Source of the DNA: Eubacterium sp. TM05-53
GTDB lineage: Bacteria; Bacillota_I; Bacilli_A; Erysipelotrichales; Erysipelotrichaceae
NCBI RefSeq assembly: GCF_003436425.1
Contig: NZ_QSPK01000004.1
Location: 1 to 64,000, forward strand
Reading direction: 5' to 3'
Length of the DNA: 64,000 nt
Under the pieces are notes generated by a model, which saw nothing but the letters and a program-made list of their open reading frames with translations, did no database searches and was not told where the DNA came from. The translations under genes were made by a program, and so were the position numbers. The first letter of the stretch is position 1. Every line of letters begins with the position of its first letter. Below, one piece after another: positions 7,554 to 17,827 of this stretch.

Positions 7554-8775
7554 TTAACTTACGTCTTTTTGAACGATTCAAACGAATCGTTCTTTTTGCT
7601 GCCGGTGAAATATTTAAAATGATTGCGAATGAAATAAAGTAAGAAAGAATACTACTTCCTCCATAAGAAATCAATGGTAATGTGATACCTGTGATTGGAA
7701 GTAATCCAACAATCATTCCTGTATTTTGTAGTTGCTGATATAATAGCATTGCGATAATCCCTATTACAACAAATCGATCTTTTTTATTTTTTGTTGCATA
7801 AGCTATTTTACATAAATAAATATCTAATAATAAACATAATAATAAGATAAATGTGGTTCCAATAAAGCCAAAACATTGTCCAAAAGCAGCAAAAATGAAA
7901 TCGGTATGTGCTTCTGGAATAGAGACGATATTTGCCTGTAACCCATATCCAGTTAATCCGGCACTACCTAATGACAATAATGCAGTATACAACTGGTTTG
8001 AACTACCTCGAATGTTGCTTTCTGGTTCTAACCACGCATCAATTCTTTGTAGTTTATATGAAGATATGAATGAAGCAAGAATATTAGGATATTCAAAATA
8101 TAAGAATAAGAATGTTCCTACTACAATAACCACAAAGGCAAAAATTCCAATAATATACTCTTTACGAATACCGCTGCAACATACTAAAACGAAAATATTG
8201 AATACGATGATAATACAAACACCAGTATCCGGCTGCATCATAATCAAAAACAATGGAGGGAATAATATTTTTGCGATTTCCAACAACAACATTAAGTCAT
8301 CTTTATGTGTTGGGTTTGGATGTGCCTTTTGATGATCAACAATAATTTGTGAGATCAAAACAATTAAAACGATTTTAATAAATTCACTTGGCTGAAAACT
8401 ACCGATTAAAGGCAGCTGAAACCATGAAATGGCACCATTGACTTCACTTGCGAAAGGTAGTGAAATTCCAACAAAGTTAAATAACATACGAGAAAAAAAT
8501 AAATAAACAAGACACAGCATTAGAATTTTATAGGCTGTATCCATATATGAATATATTTTTTTGTTTTGAAGAATAGAAAGAAAAAACATGGCGATAAACC
8601 CTACAACAAACCAAAACAACTGACGATATAAATAGGAACTTCCACTTCCGGATTTTATTAAGTTAAAAGAATTGTATAACGCAAAACAACTTGTCATACC
8701 AAAAAGGATAAGAATTAGAATCAAACCAATGTCAATTTGGATGGATTTGTTTTTCCATTGAATTGTTTGTTTCAT
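7537..8775 (-). CDS. rodA: RodA/FtsW-family (SEDS) peptidoglycan polymerase, probably RodA
   Basis: Polytopic membrane protein of 412 residues with about ten hydrophobic segments. SEDS proteins polymerise glycan strands from lipid II together with a class B PBP. Family landmarks are visible: QPSEFIKI (with the conserved acidic residue), QPDTGVC, the extracytoplasmic loop EAHTDFIFA with the catalytic Asp, and the late signature LLPITGITLPLISYGGSS. ATG 8775 follows AAGGAGG at eight bases. RodA and FtsW are hard to separate by eye. No divisome genes adjoin it, which slightly favours RodA and elongation. Confidence 0.85.
   Translation of the reverse strand: MKQTIQWKNKSIQIDIGLILILILFGMTSCFALYNSFNLIKSGSGSSYLYRQLFWFVVGFIAMFFLSILQNKKIYSYMDTAYKILMLCLVYLFFSRMLFNFVGISLPFASEVNGAISWFQLPLIGSFQPSEFIKIVLIVLISQIIVDHQKAHPNPTHKDDLMLLLEIAKILFPPLFLIMMQPDTGVCIIIVFNIFVLVCCSGIRKEYIIGIFAFVVIVVGTFLFLYFEYPNILASFISSYKLQRIDAWLEPESNIRGSSNQLYTALLSLGSAGLTGYGLQANIVSIPEAHTDFIFAAFGQCFGFIGTTFILLLCLLLDIYLCKIAYATKNKKDRFVVIGIIAMLLYQQLQNTGMIVGLLPITGITLPLISYGGSSILSYFISFAIILNISPAAKRTIRLNRSKRRKLININS
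7571..7597 (+). terminator. terminator of nadK within the end of the SEDS gene
   Basis: GAACGATTC-AAAC-GAATCGTTC followed by TTTTT forms a perfect nine-base-pair stem. Confidence 0.75.
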
Positions 8776-8861
8776 TGACAAAACCTCCTTATTCAGTATT
8801 TTTAATTATAACATAATTATCTAGAATTTTTGGTATAATAGTCATGTTAGGATGATGATTT

Positions 8862-11402
8862 ATGGCAGAAAAAAAATATACACCAATGATGCAACATTAC
8901 TTAAAAATGAAAGAAGAAAATCCAGATGCGATTTTATTTTATCGCTTAGGTGATTTTTATGAAATGTTTTTTGAAGACGCAAAATTGGTTTCACAAGAAT
9001 TAGATTTAGTATTAACAGGAAGAAGTGCAGGCGTTGAAGAAAAGGTGCCTATGTGTGGTGTCCCTTTTCATGCAGCAAATTCATATATTCAAAGATTAGT
9101 CAAAAAAGGCTATAAAGTGGCTATTTGCGAACAATTGGAAGATCCGTCTAGCGCAAAAGGATTGGTGGATCGAGGGATTATTAAAATAATTACACCAGGA
9201 ACTTACATGGATGCAACAATGGATGCCAAGTCAACAAACTATATGGCATCTTGTGAAATTTCAAGTTTTGAAATTACAGTCATCTATTGTGAATTAAGTA
9301 CCGGGGAGTTGAAGTATCAAACGCTACAAAGATCTTTAGTGTCGCTACAAAAGGCGTTGTTAGAACAAAATGTTAGTGAACTTGTTTGTCCGATGACAAT
9401 GGATAAAAAATGGATGGCTGCCCTAGAAGAAATGGATGCGATGGTCATTTCAAAACATAAAAAGGCCAATATTGATCCGGAGGATTTACCTTTATTAAAT
9501 GGAATTGAATCTGAATCCTTAAAAGAGGCGTTTGCACTTTTAATGGCCTATTTAAAAGACACACAAAAACAACATATTGATCATTTTTTACCAATAGAAT
9601 CTATGGATAAAGATAAAGTGCTCGTTATGGATTATGAAACGAAGAATCATTTGGAGTTGGTTTCAAGTCAATCAACGAATGCAAAGGCAGAAAGTCTATG
9701 GTCTTTTATGGATAAGTGTCAAAGTGCCATGGGCTCAAGAATGTTAAAACGATGGATTGAATATCCATTGATTGATGCAGAAAAGATTGCGAAAAGACAA
9801 GTGGCGGTCAAAGATTTAAAAGAAAACTTTATGTTAAGAGAAAATCTAAAAGAACATTTAGTGTATGTGTATGATATGGAAAGACTTGCGAGTCGTATGG
9901 CTTATGGGAATGCAAGTCCTAGAGATGTACTTCAACTAGTAGCTACTTTAGAACACGCCAGACCTATTTTAGATTTAGCTTCTTCTTTGAATTCATATCC
10001 AGAATTTAATGAAGTTCCAGACTGCCAAGAATTATACAATGAAATAAAAAATGCGATTATAGAAAATCCACCATTAACACTAAAAGAAGGTGGAGTCTTT
10101 AATGATGGATACAATCAAGAATTGGATGAAGTTCGAAAAATAGCGAAACAAGGAAAAGATTTTATCTTGGAATTAGAAGCAAAAGAACGTGAAAGAACAG
10201 GGGTTAAATCATTAAAAGTAGGATATAACCGTGTGTTTGGATATTATATTGAGGTTCGTAATGGAAATTTAGGTAATATTAAAGAAGAATTTGGATATCA
10301 TCCGAAACAAACACTTGCGAATGCGACACGATTCATTACACAAGAATTAAAAGAAAAAGAAGAACAAATTTTACATGCACAAGAGACAAAGGTAAAACTA
10401 GAACAAAGTTTGTTTAATGATTTATTAATGCGAATCAAAAGAGATTTATTTGATTTGCATGCATGTGCACAAGCATTATCTACAATTGATGTCCTTGTAT
10501 CTTTGGCAATTCTTGCCAGTGAAAAAGGATATGTATGTCCAGTTTTCCATCCAGGTTACAATGTTAATGTGGTAGAGGGTAAGCACCCAATTTTGGATGA
10601 TCGTATGAAAAAGAAGAGATATGTTTCAAATGATTGGAAAATGTCAGAAGAAGAACATATACAATTGATTACTGGACCAAACATGGGTGGTAAATCTACA
10701 TATATGCGACAAAATGCCTTACTTGTAGTTATGGCACAAATGGGAAGTTTTATTCCAGCTAAAACAGCACAACTTCCAATTTTTGATCGAATCTTTACGA
10801 GAATCGGCGCATCGGATGATATATTGACAGGAAAAAGTACATTCATGGTGGAAATGATGGAAGCCAATACAGCTTTACGTTATGCTACAAAACATTCCTT
10901 GATTTTATTTGATGAAATTGGTCGTGGAACTGCAACTTATGATGGTATGGCTCTTGCTCAAGCAATGCTTGAATATATTGATGAAGCAATCGGAGCAAAA
11001 ACATTATTTTCGACGCACTATCATGAATTAACGGAATTGGCGGAAGAACATCAATCTATGCGCAATGTACATGTTGATGTTCGTGAAGAAAAAAATGAGA
11101 TTGAATTTAGATATCGTGTTATTGAAGGAAAGGCTGATAAATCTTATGGTATCAATGTTGCTAAACTCGCACATTTACCAAAAGTGGTTTTAGACAGAGC
11201 TTCACAACTTTTATTGAATTTTGAAAATCAAGATAACAATCAAAATTATCAACCAAGTTTATTTGTGACGGATCAAGTTCAACCAGAAAAGTCACAACTT
11301 TTACAACAACTACAAGAATTAGATATCGACTCAATGACTCCTAGAGATGCTTTGGATTGTCTTTATGAGTTAAAAAAACTAAGTGAAAAAATTGAATCAT
11401 AA
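8862..11402 (+). CDS. mutS: DNA mismatch repair protein MutS
   Basis: Mismatch-recognition ATPase of the MutSL pathway. The N-terminal mismatch-binding GDFYEMF motif (Phe wedge and Glu) is near residue 30. The connector, lever and clamp domains follow, and the C-terminal ABC-type ATPase has Walker A GPNMGGKST (about 605-613), the FMVEM segment and Walker B LILFDEIGRGTATYDG. The total of 846 residues is normal. A TATAAT at 8834-8839 with TGG before it gives an extended -10 promoter. mutL begins 32 bases downstream, so both repair genes form one operon with miaA and tcdA. Confidence 0.97.
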   Translation: MAEKKYTPMMQHYLKMKEENPDAILFYRLGDFYEMFFEDAKLVSQELDLVLTGRSAGVEEKVPMCGVPFHAANSYIQRLVKKGYKVAICEQLEDPSSAKGLVDRGIIKIITPGTYMDATMDAKSTNYMASCEISSFEITVIYCELSTGELKYQTLQRSLVSLQKALLEQNVSELVCPMTMDKKWMAALEEMDAMVISKHKKANIDPEDLPLLNGIESESLKEAFALLMAYLKDTQKQHIDHFLPIESMDKDKVLVMDYETKNHLELVSSQSTNAKAESLWSFMDKCQSAMGSRMLKRWIEYPLIDAEKIAKRQVAVKDLKENFMLRENLKEHLVYVYDMERLASRMAYGNASPRDVLQLVATLEHARPILDLASSLNSYPEFNEVPDCQELYNEIKNAIIENPPLTLKEGGVFNDGYNQELDEVRKIAKQGKDFILELEAKERERTGVKSLKVGYNRVFGYYIEVRNGNLGNIKEEFGYHPKQTLANATRFITQELKEKEEQILHAQETKVKLEQSLFNDLLMRIKRDLFDLHACAQALSTIDVLVSLAILASEKGYVCPVFHPGYNVNVVEGKHPILDDRMKKKRYVSNDWKMSEEEHIQLITGPNMGGKSTYMRQNALLVVMAQMGSFIPAKTAQLPIFDRIFTRIGASDDILTGKSTFMVEMMEANTALRYATKHSLILFDEIGRGTATYDGMALAQAMLEYIDEAIGAKTLFSTHYHELTELAEEHQSMRNVHVDVREEKNEIEFRYRVIEGKADKSYGINVAKLAHLPKVVLDRASQLLLNFENQDNNQNYQPSLFVTDQVQPEKSQLLQQLQELDIDSMTPRDALDCLYELKKLSEKIES

Positions 11403-11434
11403 ATATGAAATTCATATGAATGGAGGTGCGAAGT

Positions 11435-13261
11435 ATGGCTAAGATACATGTATTGAGTGAACATTTGACAAATATGATTGCGGCTGGTGAAGTCGTAGAA
11501 AGACCAGCTGGAATTGTAAAGGAATGCGTTGAAAACAGTATTGATGCAGGTGCTACAGTCATAGAAGTTGAAGTATACCAAGGTGGTATTGAACGAATTG
11601 TGATTACAGATGATGGCTGTGGAATGGATCATGAAGATGCACATTTAGCTTTTATGCGACATGCCACAAGTAAAATGCATTCAGAAGAAGAATTATTCAA
11701 TATTCAAACTATGGGATTTAGAGGGGAAGCTTTACCAAGTATTGCTTCTGTTGCCCAAGTTGAATTGCAGACAAGCAATGGTGAAGAAGGTACTTTATTA
11801 AGATACAACTATGGAAGTTTGGATGTTGATGAAAGTTGTAATTGTCCACGAGGAACAAAATTAGATGTTTCTGGATTATTTGTTAAAACACCCGCAAGAT
11901 TCAAACATTTAAAGAGTATTTCTTATGAATTTTCTGTAATTGCCGATTTAATGAATAAGATGGCATTATCCCATCCACAAATTCGTTTTCAACTATCTCA
12001 TGATGGAAGAGTAGTGTTTCAAACAAGTGGCAATGGAAATATCCAAGAAATTCTATACCAAATGTATGGCAAAGAAGTAGCTCAGAATGCGATTCCATTT
12101 GAAGGGAACAACGAAGATTTTCATATACATGGATATGCAATCCAACCAAAAATCAATCGAGCTACAAAATATTTTATGTTTTTGACATTAAATACAAGAT
12201 TGATTCGCAGTGTTGCAATCCAAAAAGCGATACTAGATGCGTATAGTGATTATATGCCACCAAATCGTTTTCCTATCGTTGTTTTACAAATGGATTCAGA
12301 CACACAATTGGTAGATGTAAACGTACACCCTAATAAATGGGAGGTTCGTTTGTCAAAACAAGGCGAAATGCTTGATTTAATTAAAACAACAATTCAAGAT
12401 GCTTTAAATGCTTCTTTAAAAACAGTAGCGGTAAGTAAGCCAGAAAAGAAAAGCGTTGTATTTGAACAGCCAGAAATACAATATTCATATCCTATTAAGC
12501 AACAGCTAAAAGAGAATAAATCGATTGAACAGAGTTTTAAAAATTATAATCCAGTAGTCATCAAGGAAAAAGCGGAGCAAATACAGGTATATGAAGAAAA
12601 ACCAGCTCCTGAAATAAAAATACAGGAAGAACCAATCTCATATCCAATTCCTAAGGACGATAAAAATGATAAAGGTCCAGAATTCTTTTTGCACCTTCAA
12701 GTATTAGCACAATTGCATGATTCCTATATCTTATGTAGTAATGAAGAAGGTTTGGTTATTGTGGATCAGCATGCTGCTCAGGAAAGATATCATTATGAGC
12801 AGTTAAACGAAAAATTATTAGTTCAATGTACGAACAAACAACCACTTATGGTTCCTATTCAATTGGATGTTTCAAGTAACGTATTGGCTCAATATATGAC
12901 AATCAATGAAAAAACATCATTCTTTGGGATTGAATTTGAACCATTTGGAACAGATCAATTGATTCTTCGTGAAATACCATTGTGGTTTCATGATGTGGAT
13001 CAAAAACAATTCTTACAAGATTTATTAGATTATTTTGTGGAGAATCAAGATGTAGATATGGCAAAACTAAGAAAACATATGATTGCGACTATGGCATGTC
13101 ACAGTTCAATTCGTTTTAATCGACCATTATCTATGCAGGAAATGAAGCAGGTTATTTTAGATTTACAAAAGTGTAAACAACCATATCATTGTCCTCATGG
13201 AAGACCAACCGTCATTGTGATGAGTGATAATGAATTGAGAAAGGAATTTGAACGTGGATAA
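11435..13261 (+). CDS. mutL: DNA mismatch repair protein MutL with endonuclease motif
   Basis: GHKL ATPase that couples MutS to strand removal. N-terminal motifs are MIAAGEVVERPAGIVKECVE, DDGCGM and TMGFRGEALPSIASV. After a proline/glutamate-rich linker (about 340-420) the C-terminal domain carries DQHAAQERYHYE (Asp444), the DQHAX2EX4E metal site of nicking MutL proteins, plus CPHGRPT near the end. It should therefore make the strand break itself, as expected in bacteria lacking MutH. GGAGG at 11421-11425 supports ATG 11435. A TTCATATGAA palindrome lies just before that RBS (11409-11418). Confidence 0.96.
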   Translation: MAKIHVLSEHLTNMIAAGEVVERPAGIVKECVENSIDAGATVIEVEVYQGGIERIVITDDGCGMDHEDAHLAFMRHATSKMHSEEELFNIQTMGFRGEALPSIASVAQVELQTSNGEEGTLLRYNYGSLDVDESCNCPRGTKLDVSGLFVKTPARFKHLKSISYEFSVIADLMNKMALSHPQIRFQLSHDGRVVFQTSGNGNIQEILYQMYGKEVAQNAIPFEGNNEDFHIHGYAIQPKINRATKYFMFLTLNTRLIRSVAIQKAILDAYSDYMPPNRFPIVVLQMDSDTQLVDVNVHPNKWEVRLSKQGEMLDLIKTTIQDALNASLKTVAVSKPEKKSVVFEQPEIQYSYPIKQQLKENKSIEQSFKNYNPVVIKEKAEQIQVYEEKPAPEIKIQEEPISYPIPKDDKNDKGPEFFLHLQVLAQLHDSYILCSNEEGLVIVDQHAAQERYHYEQLNEKLLVQCTNKQPLMVPIQLDVSSNVLAQYMTINEKTSFFGIEFEPFGTDQLILREIPLWFHDVDQKQFLQDLLDYFVENQDVDMAKLRKHMIATMACHSSIRFNRPLSMQEMKQVILDLQKCKQPYHCPHGRPTVIVMSDNELRKEFERG

Positions 13262-14168
13262 ACAGAAAGTATTAGCAATTGTAGGTCCAACTGGGATTGG
13301 AAAAACAAGTCTTTCCGTATGGTTGGCCAAACAATTAGATGGAGAAATCATTTCTTGTGACAGTATGCAAGTGTATAAAAAAATGGATATTGGCACGGCC
13401 AAAGTAACACAAGAAGAAATGCAAGGTATACATCATGAGTTGATTGATGTTCAAAATTATGATGAACCTTACAATGTAAAGGTGTTCCAAGAAAAATGCC
13501 GTACGGCTATCGAAGATGTTGTAAAAAGAGGAAAGTTTCCTATTTTATGTGGTGGAACAGGTCTTTATTTAAAAGCTGCATTGTATGACTATGAATTTCA
13601 AGAAGAACAAGAAGATGTTACTTATACAAATTTTTTAAATTCGAGAATGAATGAAGAATTGGTTGAAATGTTAAAAGAACAAGATGAAAAAGCTCTCGAA
13701 AAAATTCATCCAAACAATCGCAAACGATTGATTCGTGCTCTGCAAATTTGTCATAGTGGTACATCAAAATCGGAACAAGAGGACAAACAACAACATATTC
13801 CATTATATGATGTGTATTTTTTAGGATTGGATGTAGATCGAGACATTTTACATGATCGAATCAATAAAAGAGTAGATATTATGTTCGAAAATGGTTTGGT
13901 CAAAGAAGTGGAAGATTTGTTTATAAACCCAGAAACATGGGAATATACAAGCTTTCAAGGAATTGGCTATAAAGAATTTAAGGACTATTTCTTAAAAGAA
14001 AAAAGTATCGATGAAGTAAAGACAGCTATAAAAACACATTCTAGACAATATGCGAAAAGACAATATACATGGTTTAAGAATCAGATGCCTGTACATTGGT
14101 TTGAAGCGCAGAATAGAGATGAAATATATAGTGCAGTAAAGGAATGGTTGATGGATGAAGACAAATGA
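13254..14168 (+). CDS. miaA: tRNA dimethylallyltransferase
   Basis: Adds dimethylallyl to A37 of tRNAs reading UNN codons. The P-loop GPTGIGKTSLS lies at the N-terminus, followed by SCDSMQVYKKMDIGTAK, the CGGTGLYLKA segment, and GIGYKEF and RQYAKRQYTWFKNQ near the C-terminus. The start is non-ATG: GTG 13254 stands nine bases after GAAAGGA, whereas TTG 13248 is too close. The gene overlaps the end of mutL by eight bases, indicating translational coupling, and itself overlaps tcdA. Confidence 0.93.
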   Translation: MDKQKVLAIVGPTGIGKTSLSVWLAKQLDGEIISCDSMQVYKKMDIGTAKVTQEEMQGIHHELIDVQNYDEPYNVKVFQEKCRTAIEDVVKRGKFPILCGGTGLYLKAALYDYEFQEEQEDVTYTNFLNSRMNEELVEMLKEQDEKALEKIHPNNRKRLIRALQICHSGTSKSEQEDKQQHIPLYDVYFLGLDVDRDILHDRINKRVDIMFENGLVKEVEDLFINPETWEYTSFQGIGYKEFKDYFLKEKSIDEVKTAIKTHSRQYAKRQYTWFKNQMPVHWFEAQNRDEIYSAVKEWLMDEDK

Positions 14169-14841
14169 GAGAAGTGAATTGTTGCTAGGAAAAGAAGCAC
14201 TACAAACACTCAATGATAAGACAGTCCTTGTTGTTGGAGTTGGAGGAGTCGGTTCTTTTTGTGTAGAAGCTTTAGCAAGAACCGGAATTGGTCATTTGAT
14301 TCTTATAGACAAAGATTGTGTGGAACCAAGTAATATCAACCGACAATTAGTAGCGACCTTAGATACAGTAAATGAAGTCAAGGTGGATGTGCTAAAGAAA
14401 AGAATTAGTACATTAAATCCAAATTGTATTGTAGATACATATGCCTGTTTTTATGATCAAACAAAAAATGATGAAATATTTTCACAACCCATTGATTTTG
14501 TCGTAGACTGCATTGATTCAATTCAAAGTAAAAAGGATTTGATGCAAGCATGTATTGATCGAAACATACCATTTTTATCAAGTATGGGAATGGCAAGACG
14601 TAAAGATCCTACAAAATTAGTAGTTACAGAAGTAGAAAAAACTAGTTATGATCCAATGGCTAAACAGATTCGTCAATGGAAGAGAAAAAATCGTATACGC
14701 AATAAGATCTGGGTGGTGGCATCTTTAGAACAACCGATTCCAGTAGAATCAGGACAACCATTGCCTAGTGCTATTTTTGTTCCGGCCAGTGCCGGTTTAC
14801 TTCTCGCAAGTACGTGTGTACAAAGATTGATTGAGGCTTAA
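14155..14841 (+). CDS. tcdA: tRNA threonylcarbamoyladenosine dehydratase (ThiF/E1-like)
   Basis: E1-like ATP-dependent enzyme that cyclises t6A37 to ct6A in tRNA. The Rossmann nucleotide site VVGVGGVGSFCVEALAR (about 24-40) is followed by the SNINRQ adenylation motif (about 61-66) and DCIDS. The C-terminal segment LEQPIPVESGQPLPSAIFVPA is typical of TcdA rather than MoeB or ThiF, and the length of 228 fits. It overlaps miaA by 14 bases. Two tRNA position-37 modification genes thus follow mutSL in one operon. Confidence 0.88.
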   Translation: MKTNERSELLLGKEALQTLNDKTVLVVGVGGVGSFCVEALARTGIGHLILIDKDCVEPSNINRQLVATLDTVNEVKVDVLKKRISTLNPNCIVDTYACFYDQTKNDEIFSQPIDFVVDCIDSIQSKKDLMQACIDRNIPFLSSMGMARRKDPTKLVVTEVEKTSYDPMAKQIRQWKRKNRIRNKIWVVASLEQPIPVESGQPLPSAIFVPASAGLLLASTCVQRLIEA

Positions 14842-14856
14842 AGAGGTAATGATTAT

Positions 14857-15756
14857 ATGAAGGATGTATTTATTGTAAATCCCAAATCAGGGAAGAACAG
14901 TCAATATGAATTAATACAAGAAATCAAAGAGCATTTTCAAGGAAAACGTATCATCATCGAAAAAACAAAAGGTCCTGAACACGCGACTTTTATCGCAAAA
15001 AAGTATGCTCTATCCAATGAACCTGTGCATTTATATGTATGTGGTGGGGATGGCACTTTGCATGAAGTCATTAATGGATGTGCTGAAAAAGAAAATGTGA
15101 CTATTTCTGTGATTCCAATTGGAACGGGAAATGATTTTGTGAAATATTTTGAAGATTTAAAACGAGAAGATTTTTTAAATCTTGCAAATTATTCAAATCC
15201 AGAATACATGGACTGTGATTTGATTAAAGTGAATGGAGAATATTCAATAAATACAGTTTCTTTTGGATTTGATGTTGAAGTCGCAAAACAAGTAAACGAA
15301 TTAAAGAAAAAAATGCCTACAGAAGGTATTATTCCATACGCATTGTCTGCTTTGATCAGTTTGAGAAAACCAATTGGTCAAGATTATCAAATTCAAATCG
15401 ATACTAAAAGATTGCCAAAAGGGAAATATGGATTTCTTGTGTTTGCGAATGGAAAATACTATGGTGGAGGATTTAAACCATGTCCAGATGCTAATATTGA
15501 TGATGGCTGGATGGATGTTTGTTTGATTTCAGATGTAAAGAGACATCAAATAGTTCGATTGGCAAAAAAATACCAAGAAGGAAATCACATTCAATACAAA
15601 GATTTAGTTACGATGTATCAAGCTAAAACAGTTCATTTAGATACAGAAAATGAAATTATTTATGCGAATATGGATGGAGAAGTAAAAGGATTTAAAAATC
15701 CAACAATCGAAATTGTAGAGAAGGCAATTCGACTTGCCCTTCCTAGAATATCATGA
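14857..15756 (+). CDS. diacylglycerol/lipid kinase family protein (DgkB/YegS-like)
   Basis: The DAGK catalytic signature CGGDGTLHEVINGC (about 66-79) and the upstream NPKSGK are clear, as is IPIGTGNDFVKYF. Members phosphorylate diacylglycerol or similar lipids. In Gram-positives DgkB recycles the diacylglycerol released during lipoteichoic acid synthesis. The 299-residue length matches. It follows tcdA after 15 bases with an AGAGG ribosome-binding site, so it probably belongs to the same transcript. True substrate (DAG or another lipid) cannot be read from the sequence. Confidence 0.86.
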   Translation: MKDVFIVNPKSGKNSQYELIQEIKEHFQGKRIIIEKTKGPEHATFIAKKYALSNEPVHLYVCGGDGTLHEVINGCAEKENVTISVIPIGTGNDFVKYFEDLKREDFLNLANYSNPEYMDCDLIKVNGEYSINTVSFGFDVEVAKQVNELKKKMPTEGIIPYALSALISLRKPIGQDYQIQIDTKRLPKGKYGFLVFANGKYYGGGFKPCPDANIDDGWMDVCLISDVKRHQIVRLAKKYQEGNHIQYKDLVTMYQAKTVHLDTENEIIYANMDGEVKGFKNPTIEIVEKAIRLALPRIS

Positions 15757-15794
15757 GTATGATACAATATTCAAAGATATAGGGAGTGTGGAAA

Positions 15795-17066
15795 ATGGAC
15801 TCGGATTTATGGATACAAATCCTTGAATTAGTTATTTTATTAGCTTTATCAGGCTTCTTTTCTTCAGCTGAAACGGCAATGGTTTCGGTTAGTAAGATTC
15901 GCTTGAGAACTTTAGAAGATGAAGGAAATAAAAAAGCATCATTAGCTTTAAGAATATTAGAAAATCAATCAAAAATGTTAAGTGCTATATTGATTGGTAA
16001 TAACTTAGTGAATACTTCAGCTGCAAGTATTGCCTCATTGATTGCTTATTCTTTTGGTGGAGCAGCTGTAAGTATCGCAACATTTATTATCACTTTTTTG
16101 ATTTTAGTGTTTGGAGAAATCACACCAAAAACATGGGCTACGATCAATGCAGATAATCTTGCGATTGCGTATGCACCTGCAATTTCTTTTTTGATGAAAA
16201 TATTAACACCAGTTATTTGGTTTGTGAATTTATTTAGTTCAGGCATACTAAAATTAATGGGAATAAAAGATTCAAACAAAAATATATCTATGACTGAAAG
16301 TGAGTTGCGTACAATTGTAGATGTTTCTCACGAAGAAGGTGTCATTGAAGAAGATGAAAAAGATATGATCAATAAGGTGTTTGATTTGGGGGATGCCAAA
16401 GCTAAAGATGTTATGGTGCCTCGTGTACATGTTGTGATGGCAGAAGTGGATAGTACATATAAAGACTTATTGGAGATATTTAGAGAAGAAAAGTTTACGC
16501 GTATTCCAATCTATCAAGATAAAATTGATAATATTATTGGTATTGTCAATATGAAAGACTTATTGATGTATGATGATTTTTCGCATTTTGATATGCAAAA
16601 GATTTTACGTAAACCAAAGTTCACATATGAAAATAAAAAAGTATCCGAATTATTGATTGAAATGAAACAATCCACATTTAACCTTGCGATAGTCATGGAT
16701 GAATATGGAGAATTCTCAGGTATCGTTACTCTAGAAGATATCATTGAAGAGATCGTAGGAGATGTTCAAGATGAGTATGATGCACATGAAGAAGAAAATA
16801 TTGTCAAATTAAATAATCAAACATATGATGTAAAAGGATATTTAAGCTTACATGATTTAAATGACTATTTAGACTTAGATTTAGATAGTGAAGACTTTGA
16901 TTCTGTTGGAGGACTTGTCATTGATGCCTTAGGTCGTTTGCCACAGACAAATGATGAAACAACTTTACCAAATGGAATCCGCATTAAGGTCTTAAAGGTA
17001 GAAAAAAACCGCATAGAATCAGTCAGATTAATTTTACCAGATGCATTAACACAAAAGGATGTTTAG
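15795..17066 (+). CDS. CNNM/CorC-family transporter with CBS pair (HlyC/CorC type)
   Basis: Order of domains: an N-terminal CNNM (DUF21) membrane domain with about four hydrophobic segments (about 1-170) and the motif FFSSAETAMVSVSKIRL; two CBS domains (about 200-325; MVPRVHVVMAEV, FTRIPIYQDKIDNIIGIV, MDEYGEFSGIVTLEDIIEEI); and a C-terminal CorC_HlyC domain. The family handles magnesium or other divalent cations, although hemolysin names persist. I start at ATG 15795, eight bases after AGGGAG; the GTG at 15786 lies too close to it. It ends in a strong bidirectional terminator shared with gntR. Confidence 0.9.
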   Translation: MDSDLWIQILELVILLALSGFFSSAETAMVSVSKIRLRTLEDEGNKKASLALRILENQSKMLSAILIGNNLVNTSAASIASLIAYSFGGAAVSIATFIITFLILVFGEITPKTWATINADNLAIAYAPAISFLMKILTPVIWFVNLFSSGILKLMGIKDSNKNISMTESELRTIVDVSHEEGVIEEDEKDMINKVFDLGDAKAKDVMVPRVHVVMAEVDSTYKDLLEIFREEKFTRIPIYQDKIDNIIGIVNMKDLLMYDDFSHFDMQKILRKPKFTYENKKVSELLIEMKQSTFNLAIVMDEYGEFSGIVTLEDIIEEIVGDVQDEYDAHEEENIVKLNNQTYDVKGYLSLHDLNDYLDLDLDSEDFDSVGGLVIDALGRLPQTNDETTLPNGIRIKVLKVEKNRIESVRLILPDALTQKDV

Positions 17067-17095
17067 CTACATTTCGTAGTAAACATCCTTTTTTT
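17056..17095. terminator. bidirectional terminator between CNNM gene and gntR
   Basis: GGATGTTTAGCTAC pairs with GTAGTAAACATCC around a short loop, with T on the right and A on the left, so it can serve both convergent genes. Confidence 0.85.
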
Positions 17096-17807
17096 AACGC
17101 CTAACAGAGAAAATATTGAATGCGAATAAATCATATCTATGTCGTGAAATAGAGTATTCAAATGGAATTCCATTATCTAGATAGGCAATCTGATCAATTT
17201 CAAGAACAGGTTCGATATCTTTTAGATTTAAATATCTATGATCTAATTCATTCGATACATCTGCTTTAGTAGTTTTGTTGGCGCTGGCTATTTTTAGATT
17301 CAATGTATTTTCAATATAGGCATAAACAGAATGAGATAAAACTTCTAAAGTAATGCCGGGAATCAAACTTGTAGGCATATAGGTCCTTTCAAGAACATAA
17401 GGCTTATTATTGACAAGTCTAAGTCGGAAAATGTTATAGATTGGATCATCAACGTGGATGTTTAATTTGTTTGCGATTTCTTCATTCGCAAACTCCAATT
17501 TAAATTCTAATATTTTTGAAGTGACATTTCCCTGACTTGATTTAGTGAAACCTTGAAGTTCTCTTTCAGGAATAACGATTTGTCCTTTTGAATTGTTGCT
17601 TGACATGACAAAACTCCCTTGTCCTCTTTTACGATACAGCAATCCTTCTTGCACTAGTAAATCTAGCGCTTTTTTCATTGTCATTCTTGAACAGTTGTAT
17701 TCTTTACATAATGAAATTTCATCAGGAATCTTTGAATTAGCAGGATATTCTTTATTTAAAATCTTATCTTTGATTGAATCATAAATAGTTTTATATTTAA
17801 TGTCCAT
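17094..17807 (-). CDS. GntR-family regulator (UTRA type) of the beta-glucoside operon
   Basis: The N-terminal winged helix (YKTIYDSIKDKILNKEYPAN, then SRMTMKKALDLLVQEGLLYR) is GntR. The C-terminal half is a UTRA sugar-phosphate-binding domain (VLERTYMPTSLIPG, YLDNGIPFEYSISRHRYDLF). AAGGAGG nine bases before the ATG at 17807 fixes the start; upstream codons would be unused. It is divergent from the beta-glucosidase/PTS operon, and TGTCTA/TAGACA inverted repeats lie before both genes. It is most likely a repressor released by a phosphorylated sugar such as a 6-phospho-beta-glucoside, and autoregulated. Confidence 0.9.
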   Translation of the reverse strand: MDIKYKTIYDSIKDKILNKEYPANSKIPDEISLCKEYNCSRMTMKKALDLLVQEGLLYRKRGQGSFVMSSNNSKGQIVIPERELQGFTKSSQGNVTSKILEFKLEFANEEIANKLNIHVDDPIYNIFRLRLVNNKPYVLERTYMPTSLIPGITLEVLSHSVYAYIENTLNLKIASANKTTKADVSNELDHRYLNLKDIEPVLEIDQIAYLDNGIPFEYSISRHRYDLFAFNIFSVRR

Positions 17808-17827
17808 AAAAAATGACCTCCTTAATA